In this document: positions 27,226 to 38,351 of the stretch, one piece after another
Layout of the letters: each line of letters starts with the position of its first letter
Position numbering within the stretch: the first letter of the stretch is position 1
Assembly: GCF_050157905.1 (NCBI RefSeq)
Contig: NZ_JBKIWZ010000002.1
Location: 59,374-123,373, forward strand
Direction: 5' to 3'
DNA length: 64,000 nucleotides
Origin: Pantoea sp050157905
GTDB taxonomy: Bacteria; Pseudomonadota; Gammaproteobacteria; Enterobacterales; Enterobacteriaceae
Notes under the pieces: generated by a model
The model's database searches: none
Seen by the model: the letters and a program-made list of their open reading frames with translations, nothing else
What the model was told of the DNA's origin: nothing
Position numbers and translations under genes: made by a program

Positions 27226-28110
27226 TCAGCCTTCGCTGGGGGAATGGCGCTGCAGAAAATGCCAGCTGGCCCCCAGCATGCCGGAGTCATTGCCATAAGT
27301 TGCCGCATCAATATGGATATCAAGATCATATTTTGCCAGCTGCTCACCAAGCTCCCCCATAAATGGCTCGCGGGCGGTAATTCCTCCTCCAATAAAAATC
27401 ATCTGCGGATCAAAAACGCTGAACAGGTTATATAAACAGGCCGCAAGGTCCTGATAGAACTGAGTGACGACCTTCTGCGCAGCGTCTTCGTTTTGATCGT
27501 ACGCGTCGAAAACGTCTTTGCCGCTAACGTCATCAATGGGCACGCCTCGCATCTGACTGTAATTTCTGCGCAGGGCTGTCATGGTGCAGCTCTGGCTCAT
27601 CGTATGGCGTTCGATGTCGCTGCTGGTGGGACGTGACGTGAGCAGACAGCCAAACTCGCCTGCCCGATTGCGGCCTCCCCGGATCAATGCGCCGTTGCAG
27701 AAAGCTGCACCACCAAGTCCTGTGCCGATCGTCAGCATGAGAAAATCATTCAGCTTTTTGGCTTTTCCCAGCCACTGCTCGGCCAGTAAGGCACAGTGTG
27801 CATCGTTTTCCACGGTGACAGGCAGCGACGTTTTCTCTGACAGCCACTGGCTCAGATGAAAATGATCGAAGTCCCGAATCGTGCCGCCCATAGCAATATA
27901 TCCGGCGTCGGCGTCGATATAACCGGGTGTACTGACAGCGATTCCCGTACAGCCTGGGTTCTTTTCCAGCCAGGTCAGGATTTCTTTAAGTATCGCGTCG
28001 CGCCGGTTATGTGAAATATCACTACTGTCGCTGACAAGAATATTTCCCTGATTGTCAACGACGCCCATTTTTAATGAGGTGCCGCCAATATCGAAAGCTG
28101 CAATTTTCAT
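27226..28110 (-). CDS. ROK-family sugar kinase, BglK-like
   Basis: 294 residues. ATP-binding FDIGGTSLKMGVVD at the N-terminus, catalytic Asp in ENDAHCALLAEQWLG, and GTGLGGAAFCNGALIRGG. The zinc CxCGxxGCxE motif of many ROK kinases is missing, which is also true of beta-glucoside kinase BglK; length and order agree with BglK. Predicted to phosphorylate beta-glucosides such as cellobiose on entry. No PTS or glucosidase gene adjoins it. Confidence 0.87.
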   Translation of the reverse strand: MKIAAFDIGGTSLKMGVVDNQGNILVSDSSDISHNRRDAILKEILTWLEKNPGCTGIAVSTPGYIDADAGYIAMGGTIRDFDHFHLSQWLSEKTSLPVTVENDAHCALLAEQWLGKAKKLNDFLMLTIGTGLGGAAFCNGALIRGGRNRAGEFGCLLTSRPTSSDIERHTMSQSCTMTALRRNYSQMRGVPIDDVSGKDVFDAYDQNEDAAQKVVTQFYQDLAACLYNLFSVFDPQMIFIGGGITAREPFMGELGEQLAKYDLDIHIDAATYGNDSGMLGASWHFLQRHSPSEG

Positions 28111-28576
28111 TGATGTCCCCGGAGGTGATTTTCTCCCGAATAAGTGTAGTGCTGCTGAGGATCGTCAGACTGCGCTTTACAGGCTATTTTTGTCAGGACA
28201 GATGCAGATTAACAGAGAATCTTCGCTGCCGAATCGCTCTCCGGCACGACGGCAGCCGCCCGTTCCGGCACCATGACATTCACCGGGCAGGAGAGGGCGT
28301 TACGCAAGAAACTGTCAGATTATTGAAATAATCCTCCCCTGAACGCGTCGGCAGCCCTGAGTCCGGACGGGATGTCAGTTTCTGACAGGTAAAAAAACGT
28401 TATCTGGCGAGAATAGCGTCACAATTGTCGATACTGAATCAAATAAATAATCCAGAATGCCACACTGACCTGAACACAGGGTTCCGACACCGGCAGAGCT
28501 GAATGATCTCCCTGGTGCTTCTTTATATAAGCTGAATTATACTGTCGCAAATGAGCATATATTCAGTGAATTCTTA
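28111..28576. other. Divergent intergenic region, ROK kinase / CadC-like regulator
   Basis: 466 bases turning AT-rich toward the regulator. No gene was seen. It marks the left border of the AT-rich accessory stretch reaching to the autotransporter. Confidence 0.3.
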
Positions 28577-29410
28577 ATGATTTACATCATCGACGACCAG
28601 ATTGCTTACAATTCTGATGACTGTACGCTCAGTCATATTCCCACTCAGGAAACGCTGAGTCTGAGCATCTCATCCGGCAGATTGTTTGAACAGCTACTGA
28701 ATTCACAGGGGGACATATTGTCACGTGACGCTCTGCTGACCGAGGTCTGGGATAAGTATGGTCTGCGTGGCTCAAACAGTAATCTGAATCAATATCTGAG
28801 CGTTCTTCGCAGAGCACTTGCAGCTTATGGTTGTGAAAATCTTATCATCACCATTCCAAAAATTGGTATTCGCCTGAATACTGAAATCAGCATCAAGCGT
28901 CAATCCTCATCTTTGCACACGCCTGCAGAAGTGCCGGACAATGAAGGACTGTCAGAAGTCATCGTTGAAGAAAATAAGAATCCGGCAACGTTGCCTGCAC
29001 CTGATATCAGTCATAACGTTACCAGACGAATGACCCTGACGGCAGTGCAGGTTGCCATCCTGTTTATCATACTGGCTGCGACGGGAGCGATTTTCTGGTA
29101 TTTCAATGCGCAATATAGTGCTGAGAAAAGATCACCCATGAGCACGATTAAGCTGGCAGGAGGATGTGAGGCCGTAATCCTGCAGGGGCTGGATATTTTT
29201 GAAAAAAATTCGGTGAGTAAACAGATGCTTGAAATACTCAAAGAAAATAATCAGTCCTGTGTTTCAGGAAAGCGTTTGTACTTCGACAAAAACCCTTCGA
29301 TCGATACTGATAATTATGGCCGAACCATTCTTTCTGCATGTAATCTGGATGGCCAAAACCATATCATTTCCTGCGAAAACTTCTATTATCTGGACTGGAG
29401 AATGTATTGA
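28577..29410 (+). CDS. CadC/MarT-like membrane-anchored transcriptional regulator
   Basis: 277 residues. N-terminal winged helix of the OmpR/ToxR type (about 1-105: GRLFEQLLNSQGDILSRDALL, then NLNQYLSVLRRAL), a linker, one membrane segment at about 157-177 (VAILFIILAATGAIFWYF) and a periplasmic domain of about 95 residues with four Cys. Pairing with a small anchored protein overlapping its end is the arrangement of MarT-FidL in Salmonella and YqeI-YqeJ in E. coli. In Salmonella, MarT activates the autotransporter gene misL; a large autotransporter lies 4.3 kb downstream here. Confidence 0.85.
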   Translation: MIYIIDDQIAYNSDDCTLSHIPTQETLSLSISSGRLFEQLLNSQGDILSRDALLTEVWDKYGLRGSNSNLNQYLSVLRRALAAYGCENLIITIPKIGIRLNTEISIKRQSSSLHTPAEVPDNEGLSEVIVEENKNPATLPAPDISHNVTRRMTLTAVQVAILFIILAATGAIFWYFNAQYSAEKRSPMSTIKLAGGCEAVILQGLDIFEKNSVSKQMLEILKENNQSCVSGKRLYFDKNPSIDTDNYGRTILSACNLDGQNHIISCENFYYLDWRMY

Positions 29411-29898
29411 AGCGTAATGTCAGCCTTATAATAATTGTCATACTTAGCACACTGGCAGCAATAGTGGCCAGCCTGCATTATAAAAAACAGGATAACGATT
29501 ATTCGTTTCGTTGCTCTGCCTTCAGTCGGTATGATCTCAGCCGCCGTGAAGGAAAATCTCTCTATTTCTATGTCTCCCAGGATTTGCGATTTATTAACCA
29601 GAGCACGGGTTATTTACTGATTAATGGACAGGCAACGTCGGGAGGGGATGTTACAGTCGTAAACCGGCGTATTGCATTACTTCAGGGAAGGAAAATAGAT
29701 AGCAAAACGTATGGTTATAAAATCAGTAATGTTATCACGTCGTCAGATGATACGACGCCTGATGATATCTTTAATAAGCTTCTGGCAGAGATTACGCTTG
29801 ATCCCCAGTCATTACAGATAGGCGTTTCTCAAATTGACAACAATATGTATCTTATCAGAGGGCCGCTATCGTATCTCTTCACCTGTAAACGATACTGA
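29407..29898 (+). CDS. FidL/YqeJ-like signal-anchored periplasmic protein
   Basis: 163 residues, start TTG 29407 overlapping the regulator stop by 4 bases. One hydrophobic anchor (about 5-23), then a beta-rich periplasmic domain (LYFYVSQDLRFINQSTGYLL). FidL-like partners of CadC-like regulators have this size and layout. It may help the regulator sense periplasmic conditions; function unproven in the family. Confidence 0.7.
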   Translation: MKRNVSLIIIVILSTLAAIVASLHYKKQDNDYSFRCSAFSRYDLSRREGKSLYFYVSQDLRFINQSTGYLLINGQATSGGDVTVVNRRIALLQGRKIDSKTYGYKISNVITSSDDTTPDDIFNKLLAEITLDPQSLQIGVSQIDNNMYLIRGPLSYLFTCKRY

Positions 29899-30017
29899 TG
29901 GCTTTATTTGTCAGATTTCATCTTTATTATTGGGGGCCGTGACGCGTCCGTATGGCCTGCTGAAATATCTGCTGATCTGGCCGCTGCGTCGAAAAACAGC
30001 CTTTAATACTCCTTTCA

Positions 30018-30056
30018 TTAAAGCCGTGCCCCGTATTTTTCAGGGCACGGCTTTAA
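30018..30056 (+). terminator. Strong hairpin, probable terminator of marT-fidL-like operon
   Basis: Perfect 14-bp stem (TTAAAGCCGTGCCC at 30018-30031 with GGGCACGGCTTTAA at 30043-30056) and an 11-base loop rich in T, 120 bases after the FidL-like stop. The stem ends with A/T bases on both sides, so it could work in both directions. Confidence 0.75.
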
Positions 30057-31326
30057 CCTGTCTGATGTTAGGTTTTCTGCGTGCAACGCACCTTTCATAA
30101 ATCAGCTTTCCCGCTTTGCAGGGCGCGTTCCATTTATTGCAAAAAGTCATCAGTCTGTCACGCTCACAGTTAAAATTTGATGCAGGGATGATCTGATGAT
30201 GGCATCTTGTTAACTGTAAATTCGACCTCTTTCAACAGCTGAATGCGATGTGCTAATTCTGGTCTCACCGCTTTACCTTAACCTGGCTTATAGCTGTCTT
30301 TTTTTCCCGACAGACGAAAAAAGCTGTAAATTATGGCCGTCAGACCAGCACCGCTAAGTTATTTTAAATTTTCCCTGTTGATGATTCTGCCTTTTTTGAA
30401 AGATACATTTGAGCGAAAAGAAAAAAGACAGGATTTACAGCACGTCTTGCTCGCGGACTCTGTACGTCAGCAACCATACTACAATTCAGGGCGACCCTTT
30501 CATTCTCGCTCATTAGCAATATTTATTATGCTATGTGCTGGTGCCTCTGTCAGACGTCGATATGAAAATCGCATGTTTAGCGAATAACCGCATCAATGTG
30601 GCTATGTGCTAACTAAAGCATCATATTTTAACGCAAAATATTGAGGCTGTGATTGAAAAATGGTGAAAGTGTTACTGTTAAAGTCATTCCTGAATAAGAC
30701 CCTCAGTAAAACAAAAACTCCCACATCAGTTCTTTTATCTAATTTTTATGTAAATGACGATATATAAAACTAAATAATAATCGATTTGTAACTTAAGTGT
30801 CCAGTGTGGGTCCGTTGTGATTTAATTCATTTCACATTTTATTGCGTTGGCTGATTACCTTCGCTAAGAGGAAATTAACAATGGTTCCAAATTGGTTCTG
30901 GTTTTTTAAGCATAAAAATTTTTTATTATTTTTTTTGGCACGAAGGGTCTTTATTTAGCACATTTATAACATTGGATATCAAATGAACATGACAGATTGC
31001 ATATTTAGGAAAAAAGTTATAACACCATCAGTTAGTTGTCACATGCTAGATTGATATACTGATTATATTTGATTTATAGGGTGTAATATCTGGTTGTATG
31101 GCCATTGACTGGTTTTGTTGTCTTTCTTTTTGCGTGTTTGTGGTGTTGAATTTTAATGTGACGGTTTTATTATAGCAAAACCTATATCATATTAATTTTT
31201 TGTTCACACTCTGGAGGGAGTAAAACTCTGCAGTACACCAGGAGAAAGAAGAGACTAACAACAAACAGATTTTACTAATTTTATTACTGATACTAATTTT
31301 GTATTGGTCAGATTGAGTTTATTATT
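30057..31326. other. AT-rich gene-poor stretch
   Basis: About 1.27 kb without a convincing gene. The base composition falls well below that of the flanks, with poly-T and poly-A runs (for instance around 30915-30940). An 84-codon frame at 30333-30587 has no recognisable fold or ribosome site. Likely xenogeneic DNA of the type silenced by H-NS, holding the promoter of the next regulator. Confidence 0.45.
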
Positions 31327-31917
31327 ATGTACAGAGTGATCGAAAACCATGAACGCGTTATCAGTGCATTAGCCGAACATGCGCAAATTGCAGACCCCGA
31401 TGAGATTTCACGTGGTAAACGTCGTTATCATCTCACACGGGACAATGTAAGACGTGTCATGTTCATTCTTGATGGTGATTTTTTACTTAAAATTAAAGGT
31501 GAAAACAAGGTTCTGAATATCTTATCTGCTCCGTTCGTCGTTGGTGTCACGCCAGCATTAGATGAGCAGCCCGTTTATCTTGAGAGGATTGATTACGGAA
31601 AGGTGAGCTTTATTGAGTATGACCTTTTCTGGCGACTCATTTTTGAAAAAGATATTTTTAACGATGCCATGTCAATTCTGTCGGGACAGTATTCAGATCT
31701 CATGAACTACATCCAGCTCTCGAAGAAAAACTCGCATGATGAAGTCATTTCTCTGATTGAGAGATGGAAAAAGCTGCCGCCACATTTAAAGAAGCGCTTT
31801 TCTGCTTTGTATCTGATTGAGCATAGCTCTCATCTCTCTAAAAGCTCGATTTGCAGGGTGCTGAAGGAGCTTAAAGAGAAAGGTGAACTGGTACTGATTA
31901 ACGGTAAGTTTACCTGA
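31327..31917 (+). CDS. IprA/YaiV-like winged-helix regulator with cNMP-like domain
   Basis: 196 residues. N-terminal beta domain of cyclic-nucleotide-binding type (VRRVMFILDGDFLLKIKGEN) without visible cNMP-binding residues, and a C-terminal winged helix (SKSSICRVLKELKEKGELVL). This is the layout of IprA (formerly YaiV), linked in Salmonella to peroxide resistance. Several paralogues occur in Pantoea-like genomes. It is 38 bases from the next regulator and probably co-transcribed. Confidence 0.72.
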   Translation: MYRVIENHERVISALAEHAQIADPDEISRGKRRYHLTRDNVRRVMFILDGDFLLKIKGENKVLNILSAPFVVGVTPALDEQPVYLERIDYGKVSFIEYDLFWRLIFEKDIFNDAMSILSGQYSDLMNYIQLSKKNSHDEVISLIERWKKLPPHLKKRFSALYLIEHSSHLSKSSICRVLKELKEKGELVLINGKFT

Positions 31918-31955
31918 TTGTTTTGTTTTTATTTTTGATATGCCTAAGGGAAAAA

Positions 31956-32579
31956 ATGGACTTTAATGTTGTTTGCACAGATGATAATTATTTCTTCAGG
32001 CTAGGCATTTCAAAAGTAATTGAAGAGGTGCTCCTGTCTGAAACCCGCGTAAATTTTTTATCGGGTTTCGACAGCGAGTGTCTGAAACAGGCCGACTTTA
32101 TTCTGGTTAATATGTCGCAATGGCGCCTGTACATGTGCCAGCCTGCTTATCGTGAGCGAAAGCCAGGGAGTATCATCATCGCATTTACTGAGGAACCAGA
32201 GGATATCATCAGAACACAGCTTCCTGTCTGTTACCGTTCGCTAATCGTCATTTCCCGTCATGACTCAATCAGGGTGATTTTTGAAAAGATCCTGCGGGCA
32301 TGGCTGGCCTTTCATGCTCGGGCAAGGGCGTTTTCGCCGTCTGACTGTGAGCATTGCGGATATGCCAGAATCACAGTTGTCCAGTTGCAGGTCCTGAGCT
32401 TTTTAAAAAAAGGTTATGGTGTAACTCAGGCAGCAAAACGTCTCAATATATCAACGAAGACAATATATGCACATAAGTACAATGTGATGAAAAAATTCGG
32501 GTTGCGGGGTGATAAAGAATTCAATGCGTTTATTAATGATCTCTCTTTGATTGAGCTTTATAAAGGCATAATCAGTTAA
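31956..32579 (+). CDS. LuxR-type HTH regulator with receiver-like N-terminus
   Basis: 207 residues from ATG 31956 (AAGGG 5 bases upstream; a frame back to 31923 has none). The C-terminal HTH of LuxR/FixJ type is seen as GYGVTQAAKRLNISTKTIYA and HKYNVMKKFGLRGDKEFNAF. The N-terminal half has a receiver-like pattern (VVCTDDNYFFRLGISKVIEE) as in RcsB or FimZ, but I cannot identify a phospho-acceptor Asp in the usual place, so it may be an unphosphorylated pseudo-receiver. Target unknown; the autotransporter gene downstream is a candidate. Confidence 0.75.
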   Translation: MDFNVVCTDDNYFFRLGISKVIEEVLLSETRVNFLSGFDSECLKQADFILVNMSQWRLYMCQPAYRERKPGSIIIAFTEEPEDIIRTQLPVCYRSLIVISRHDSIRVIFEKILRAWLAFHARARAFSPSDCEHCGYARITVVQLQVLSFLKKGYGVTQAAKRLNISTKTIYAHKYNVMKKFGLRGDKEFNAFINDLSLIELYKGIIS

Positions 32580-32666
32580 GGTGATAATGTATTAAAAGCC
32601 AGCATCGATAAATCATGAGCTTATTCGTATAAATATTAGCTGTCAGTAAACAAGCGAGAGAGTGCT

Positions 32667-32852
32667 ATGCTTAAAAAAATTCGTCAGAAACGTAACTATC
32701 CACTTGTTCCGTTCAACATTGTGACGGCAGTGATACTGGGTGTGGTTTTTTTACTGTTCACCTATCTGTACGTTAACTATTTCTCTTCTGAGACTATGGC
32801 CCACGCGTCCGGCATTGCCTGGCATGATATTGGTCCTGATATTCACTCCTGA
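32667..32852 (+). CDS. Small single-pass membrane protein
   Basis: 61 residues: basic start MLKKIRQKRNYP, one membrane helix (about 17-37, VTAVILGVVFLLFTYLYVNYF), then a short polar tail. GAGAGAG precedes the ATG by 6-7 bases. No family recognised. Its position between two regulators and the autotransporter suggests the same regulon, but that is a guess. Confidence 0.45.
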   Translation: MLKKIRQKRNYPLVPFNIVTAVILGVVFLLFTYLYVNYFSSETMAHASGIAWHDIGPDIHS

Positions 32853-33689
32853 ACTGGCTGATCAGGTTTTCAGCCGTGCAGTGAAAACCTTGCCTTACTC
32901 ATCTCAGTTACTGTTCTTATTTAGCGCAGGACCTGCGATTAGATCTTCTCTGTGAAGGTAAACGCATCATTGTGTGACTATCAGGGATGTTCGGGTCAGC
33001 AGGTCAAATTTTTGTCAGTTCTGTGTACGATTTTCACATCGCAACATCATCTGGACTTCAGGCGCAATACTCCGCAAAATGATACGTGAACCAAACAGGC
33101 GTGATGTATCTCATACTCGCTGGTCAGGCGAAATATTATCCCTGGTTGTGAACGACATATTCTGTTCACAATTCCCCCATTTTCTCAGTTTCTCACTGTC
33201 AGCCCGGTCTGACGTATGACTTTTTAAAAGCGAGCTACGCAATTACTGAGCTTTGTTTTATCAGGGCCAGCTGCTTTCTGCTATAAATGTGTTTTATTGC
33301 GATGGCACGGCTGCCTGTTGAATGGAGAAAATGCGTTTCTGACATAAAAGGTGGATACCGCATTATCGCTCTGCATTCCCTGACCACGATTGCCGTCTTT
33401 AACACGCCGCTTTCAAAATAGCATCACACTCTTATTTTTGTCATTACGTGCTTTTAGCCGCTTAGTAAAGGGATTAAAGCGTCTTAAATAAGAGTGGTTA
33501 TTAAATTTTTATTAAATTTTAATATTTAAGTTAATTCTGTTTGTTTTATTTTTTTGTAATTAACGCATTGATTTGCTGTGATTTTTTGAGTGAATAAGGC
33601 TTGTTTATTGATTTGCATCAATTTTTAAAGCTGCGCTGATTTTAAGCGTTGATTACCCCGATGTTAGAATTTAATTAAAGGTTCTTTTA
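32853..33689. other. AT-rich region upstream of autotransporter
   Basis: 837 bases without a convincing gene; very AT-rich from about 33470 on. It must contain the promoter of the autotransporter. No ribosome site as good as AAGG at 33679-33682 is seen elsewhere. Confidence 0.35.
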
Positions 33690-36600
33690 ATGATTAAATG
33701 CTATGGGGACAATCCATTGAAATATTTTGGAAGCGCAGCGCTATGCTGCACCTTCTTTATCTGCACGGATTCGTATGCCGGTATCATGCTTAATGATATT
33801 GATGTTCAGGAGTACCGTGATTTTGCAGAAAATTCAGGAAATTACTCTGCAGGCAGAATGCGCGCGCCTGTTTACAAAAAGGATGGATCACTTTCCGCCT
33901 ATCTGGATTTTCCCATGCCGGATTTTGGCGGTGTTGCCTCACTGGGATATGCAACGCTTGTTGCACCTTCCTATGTTACCAGCGTAAAACATAACTCCGG
34001 CTATAAAACGGTAACATTTGGTAATGGCGCGCTCTATGCGAATACCTATAACCTCATTAATCGCAATGAAAACAGCACTGAGGATTTTCATTTGCCGCGC
34101 CTCAACAAGGTCGTCACTGAGGCTGCCCCCTATCCTTATGTGAGCAGAGCTGACTATCTGGCAAACTATAAATCGAACTATTCCTGGTATACCCGGCTAG
34201 GTACCGGTACTCAGCAGCAAATTAATGACGATCAGACTGAGCGGGTTCTGCTGGCAGGCGCTTATGCCTGGAAGAGTGGGGGACTATTAGCGCAACCAGT
34301 GTACGGGACACGTCTTACTGGGCTTATCTGCGTTATTACAATCTTGGACCTGATGATAATGGAACCACGCCTCTCTCAATCGGTGCTAATGGCGGGGACA
34401 GCGGCAGCCCGGTATTCGCGTGGGATGATAGTGACCAGCAATGGAAACTTGTTGGCGTCCATGTCGGCTATGACGCGGATGAAGGTCTCTACAGAAAACG
34501 TGCAGCGGTGGGCTATATGCCCGGTGACTTCATCACGTCGGTTCAGTCTGGCAACGCCTCACCTGATGTCGCAGATGTGGCGGATAAAGGGCCGATACTT
34601 TGGGATGAGAGCGGTATAACCCAGGGAGGGTCCTCATGGTCGTGGACTGGACTGGGAGAAAGCTATGCCTCTGTTCTACCTTCAGCCGCCTCTGATAAAG
34701 AGCTTGATGCGACAAAAGACCTGCGTTTTAACGGGGCGGGGAATCTTATCACCCTTGATTCAGCCATCAACATGGGGGCAGGTAAGCTCCGCTTTTCAAA
34801 TAATTATACCGTTTCTCCTTTAACGAATGTGAATGCGACGTGGGTTGGCGGTGGTGTTGAGGTTGATGCCGGTAAAGAGGTCCTGTGGCAGGTCAATGGC
34901 CTTGCTGGTGATGCTCTGCATAAAATTGGTGAAGGTACATTGCACGTCAATGCCAGGGGAGTGAATCCGGGCGCGCTCAATGTGGGTGAAGGTACGGTTA
35001 TCCTCGATCAGCGCACAGATGACTCTGGCAAAAAGCAGGCTTTTTCTTCGGTCACTTTAGTCAGCGGCCGTCCTACCGTTATTCTCGATGATGAAAACCA
35101 GGTTCCCACGGATCAGATATTTTTTGGATACCGCGGCGGAAAACTTGATCTGAATGGCACTACGCTCGATTTCAAAAAAATAAATCATACTGACAGCGGC
35201 GCCCGCCTGATCAACAGTAGCCAGAATCCATCAACGCTCAATCTCAATGGTTTTCAGGCGAAAGATATTCCGATTAATAAACTTAACTCTGACGATCGCA
35301 ACGGTACGCCAGGATCGATATATATTTACAAAAAAAATAACAACCCTGCGGAATATTTCCAGCTTAAAAAAAGCAGGTATGTCTATTTTCCTCGCTCTAA
35401 AACGTCAACATCGGACTGGCAATATCTGGGCACAGATCTGAATCAGGCCATCAATTATCGCCTGTCCCAGCTTGATACCAACGTGTTTCGTGGTTTTCTG
35501 GGCGAAACACGAGAAAATGCATTCAATGGTGTAATGAATGTCAACATCCGGAATCCAGGCACATCAGCAATCACAGCCCTGACCGGTGGTATGAATCTGA
35601 ATGGTGATCTGAACGTGTCTGATGGCACCACCGTTCTTTCAGGCCAGCCAGTCGCTCATGCCGGAGGGGTGGTAATCGATGACGACTGGAACACGTCATT
35701 GTTTAAAGCCCGGCAGATAAACGTGGGCAGTGGCGCGCATTTTCAGGTGGGAGAATATGCTGGCGTTAACGCTGATATTGTAGCGGCGGATTCTGCCACA
35801 CTCTCTTTCGGCTATAACGATAGCCAGCTGGCAGCGGAAAAAAGCTGGCGTTGTTATGCTGTGATCAATTCTGATAACGTTTCGTGCACGCAACCCGTGC
35901 GCAGTACTGAAACACTGGCGGCGCTGCCGGCCAGTGAAGTCAATGGCAATGTTCAGCTGGCTAACCAGTCCTCACTCTATCTTGGAAAAGTAAATTATCA
36001 GGGCGCTGTCATCTCCACAGGCAATAGCGCAATGACGCTGGGTTCAGATGCAAACTGGACCATGACGGACAACAGTAATGTGACGTCTGTGATGGCACAG
36101 CGTGGTTCGCGGCTTTCAATGGTACCTGACGGCAGCTGGCATGCTAAAACCTTACATGTTGATACGCTGAATGCGACTGGGATGAATCTGCTGTTAGGCG
36201 TTAAACCTTCAACACTGGAAAGTGACAAGCTGATTATCAGAGAGTCTGCAAATGGCGGAGATAACCTGCTGGATGTGAGTCTGCTCATGAATAAGAAAGA
36301 GCCGGTCTCGCTGTCTCAGGATCTGGTGATGGTGGATGCACCAACCGGAACATCTGCCAGCTACTTTACCTTTGCCAGTAACTACAGCGGTTTCAGCGTT
36401 TATACACCGAACTATCAGGTAAAGGAAAATAACGACCGCGTGCAGTGGGTGCTGAAAAGTAATCACTCTTCTGAATCTCTGCCAGAAACGGATGCGACCG
36501 CGTCTGAACCGGCCTCTGTTCCGGAGGAAACTTCAGCGCCTGAATCGGCGCCGGTTTCAGAGGTCACCACCGCATCTGAACCGACTTCTGCCTCAGAAAC

Positions 36601-37741
36601 TATTTCTGCGCCTGAATCCGCGCCTGCAACAGATTCCGTATCTGCATCATCAGAGGGGCAGGCGGTAAGTCAGGAGGTGTCATCAGACACAGCGAAGGAT
36701 AAAACTGCAACAGAAGCCAGAATGCAGGACAGTGCAAAAACTGAAGAAAAACCGAAAGCCAGTAAAAGCGCGGTCGGGGAAACCGAAAAGGCAGAAGCCG
36801 ATGCCCGGTCAGTAGTGGCATTCAATCCGGATGACTGGTTCACGGTTCATGACAACCAGCCACTCATCCAGCATACCCGTGCCCTGCTTGCTTCACGCCA
36901 GTACATTTTTAGTGAAGCCGTCAGCCAGCTGCACAATCGCATCGGGAGTCTGCGCATGTCACCAGAGCGCAGTGGATCATGGGCTACCATTGAGCAGCGA
37001 AACGGGCATTTTATGGGGCTGAACGCCCGTCAGCAGACGCTGAACGCAGGCTGGGATATGCACAGTGATACGCAGACAGCGGGTATCAGCGCCAGCTACA
37101 CACAGGGTAAAGTCAAAGGCGAGGGGCAGGAGAAACACTGGCTGGCCACAGCCGGGGCATATTACAGCTGGCAGTCTGAATCCGGATGGTTCATTGATAC
37201 TGCCAGCCGCTACATGTACCTGAACCAGACGTTATCGCTGGACCCGGGCCTGAACATCAATCGTAGTAACCAGGAGAGTCAGATGCTCGCTGGCAGTCTC
37301 CGCAGCGGCTACCAGTTCAGAATGGCCGACGATACGTTGTCAATTTCACCCTACGTGGGTGTCAGCGGCGGCGTGATATCAGGTTACTCGCTGAAAGGAA
37401 AAGATGCAGAAGTATCGTTGAGCTCATCAGCGCCTTACTTTACGACTACCGGTATCCTGGCTCAGAAACGCGGGCTGGGAAGCGCTCTGCTTGGTGTAAA
37501 TCTCAGCGCGAGTCTTGAATACCAGTACTCACCCGGTAAAAACGGCTCCACTACCTCGCTTTCAGATCGGCAGTCAACCCGTCAGTACAGCGCCTGGTCT
37601 GATAACCGATACCGCAGCAGCGTGAGTCTGCAGGGCGTTATTTCACCTGACCTGTCGCTCGTTGCGAAAGTCGACACCAGTTTTGGTGGGGAGTTTAAAA
37701 CGGATTACAGTGGTCAGGTTGGCTTCGCCTGGCACTTCTGA
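33690..37741 (+). CDS. S6-family serine protease autotransporter (SPATE-like), frameshifted near residue 198
   Basis: Two overlapping frames make one protein. First part: signal peptide (about 1-31) and the S6 passenger start, with the probable catalytic His in SVKHNSGYKTVTFGNG and Asp in EDFHLPRLNKVVTEAAP. After a run of five G (34278-34282) the frame must move by one base; then follow GTISATSVRD and the catalytic GDSGSPVF (34394-34417). With one added base the gene has 1,351 codons, normal for the family. After a beta-helix passenger comes an acidic Pro/Ser/Glu-rich linker (about 36465-36820) and a C-terminal barrel ending WHF. Secreted protease; substrate unknown. Confidence 0.85.
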
Positions 37742-37763
37742 CAGCCAAAGCGCGATAGTAACG

Positions 37764-37800
37764 GAGCATCACTCCTGTCCGGGGTGATGCTCTTTGTTTT
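37764..37800 (+). terminator. Terminator of autotransporter gene
   Basis: 9-bp stem GAGCATCAC (37764-37772) / GTGATGCTC (37784-37792), 11-base loop, then TTTGTTTT. It starts 23 bases after the stop codon: a typical intrinsic terminator. Confidence 0.88.
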
Positions 37801-38351
37801 TAACCATCTGTCGATAAATGCTGCAGCGACTAGCCCTGTATTAAATGGCGTTGCAGAACTTTCCCGACGGCCTTCCTGTGTTGCAGATCACTCTCCCCTC
37901 TGCCTGACAGCACTTTACTGCGGGTTTTATGCCCGGCATGACCCGTAACATTTTTACGCTATAAATCAACGCACAATCGATATGAAAACCTTGTCTGGAT
38001 CCCGTAACAATCACCAGAAGATCGGCTGACGCAGCGTACCTGAACAGAGTCAGAACTGACGCTTTTTACGTCAGTGAAGGGGGGGGAAGTGATGACATGA
38101 TTATCACTGCGCGATGAAAGCGGACAACCCGCCCCTGCATCCAGTCAGTGCAGACCAGTATGGACTTCGTTATACGTGTCAGGGGGCCCGTGAAAACCCT
38201 GCTTTTCAGACCAAGCAGGGCAAACGAGGAAAAATTTTATTTTTTATCGAATAGAAACCACGTCTGAGCTGTTTACTACAGAGTGCTGCTCCAGCGCACT
38301 GTATACGGCGGGCGTCAGCGCCTGCCCCCATAGTTCCGATGAGGATACGTT
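37801..38351. other. Intergenic region before TPR-sigma-antisigma cluster
   Basis: 551 bases without a gene. It holds a run of eight G near 38070 and the leader of the TPR gene (GAGGA at 38341-38345). No convincing ECF-type promoter was identified by eye. Confidence 0.3.

Noticed and set aside
30333..30587. 84-codon frame in AT-rich gap
   Set aside because: No ribosome site, domain or neighbour to support it.
38163..38176. Second lox-like arm (ACTTCGTTATACG)
   Set aside because: It has one extra base inside the arm and no matching partner arm 8 bases away.
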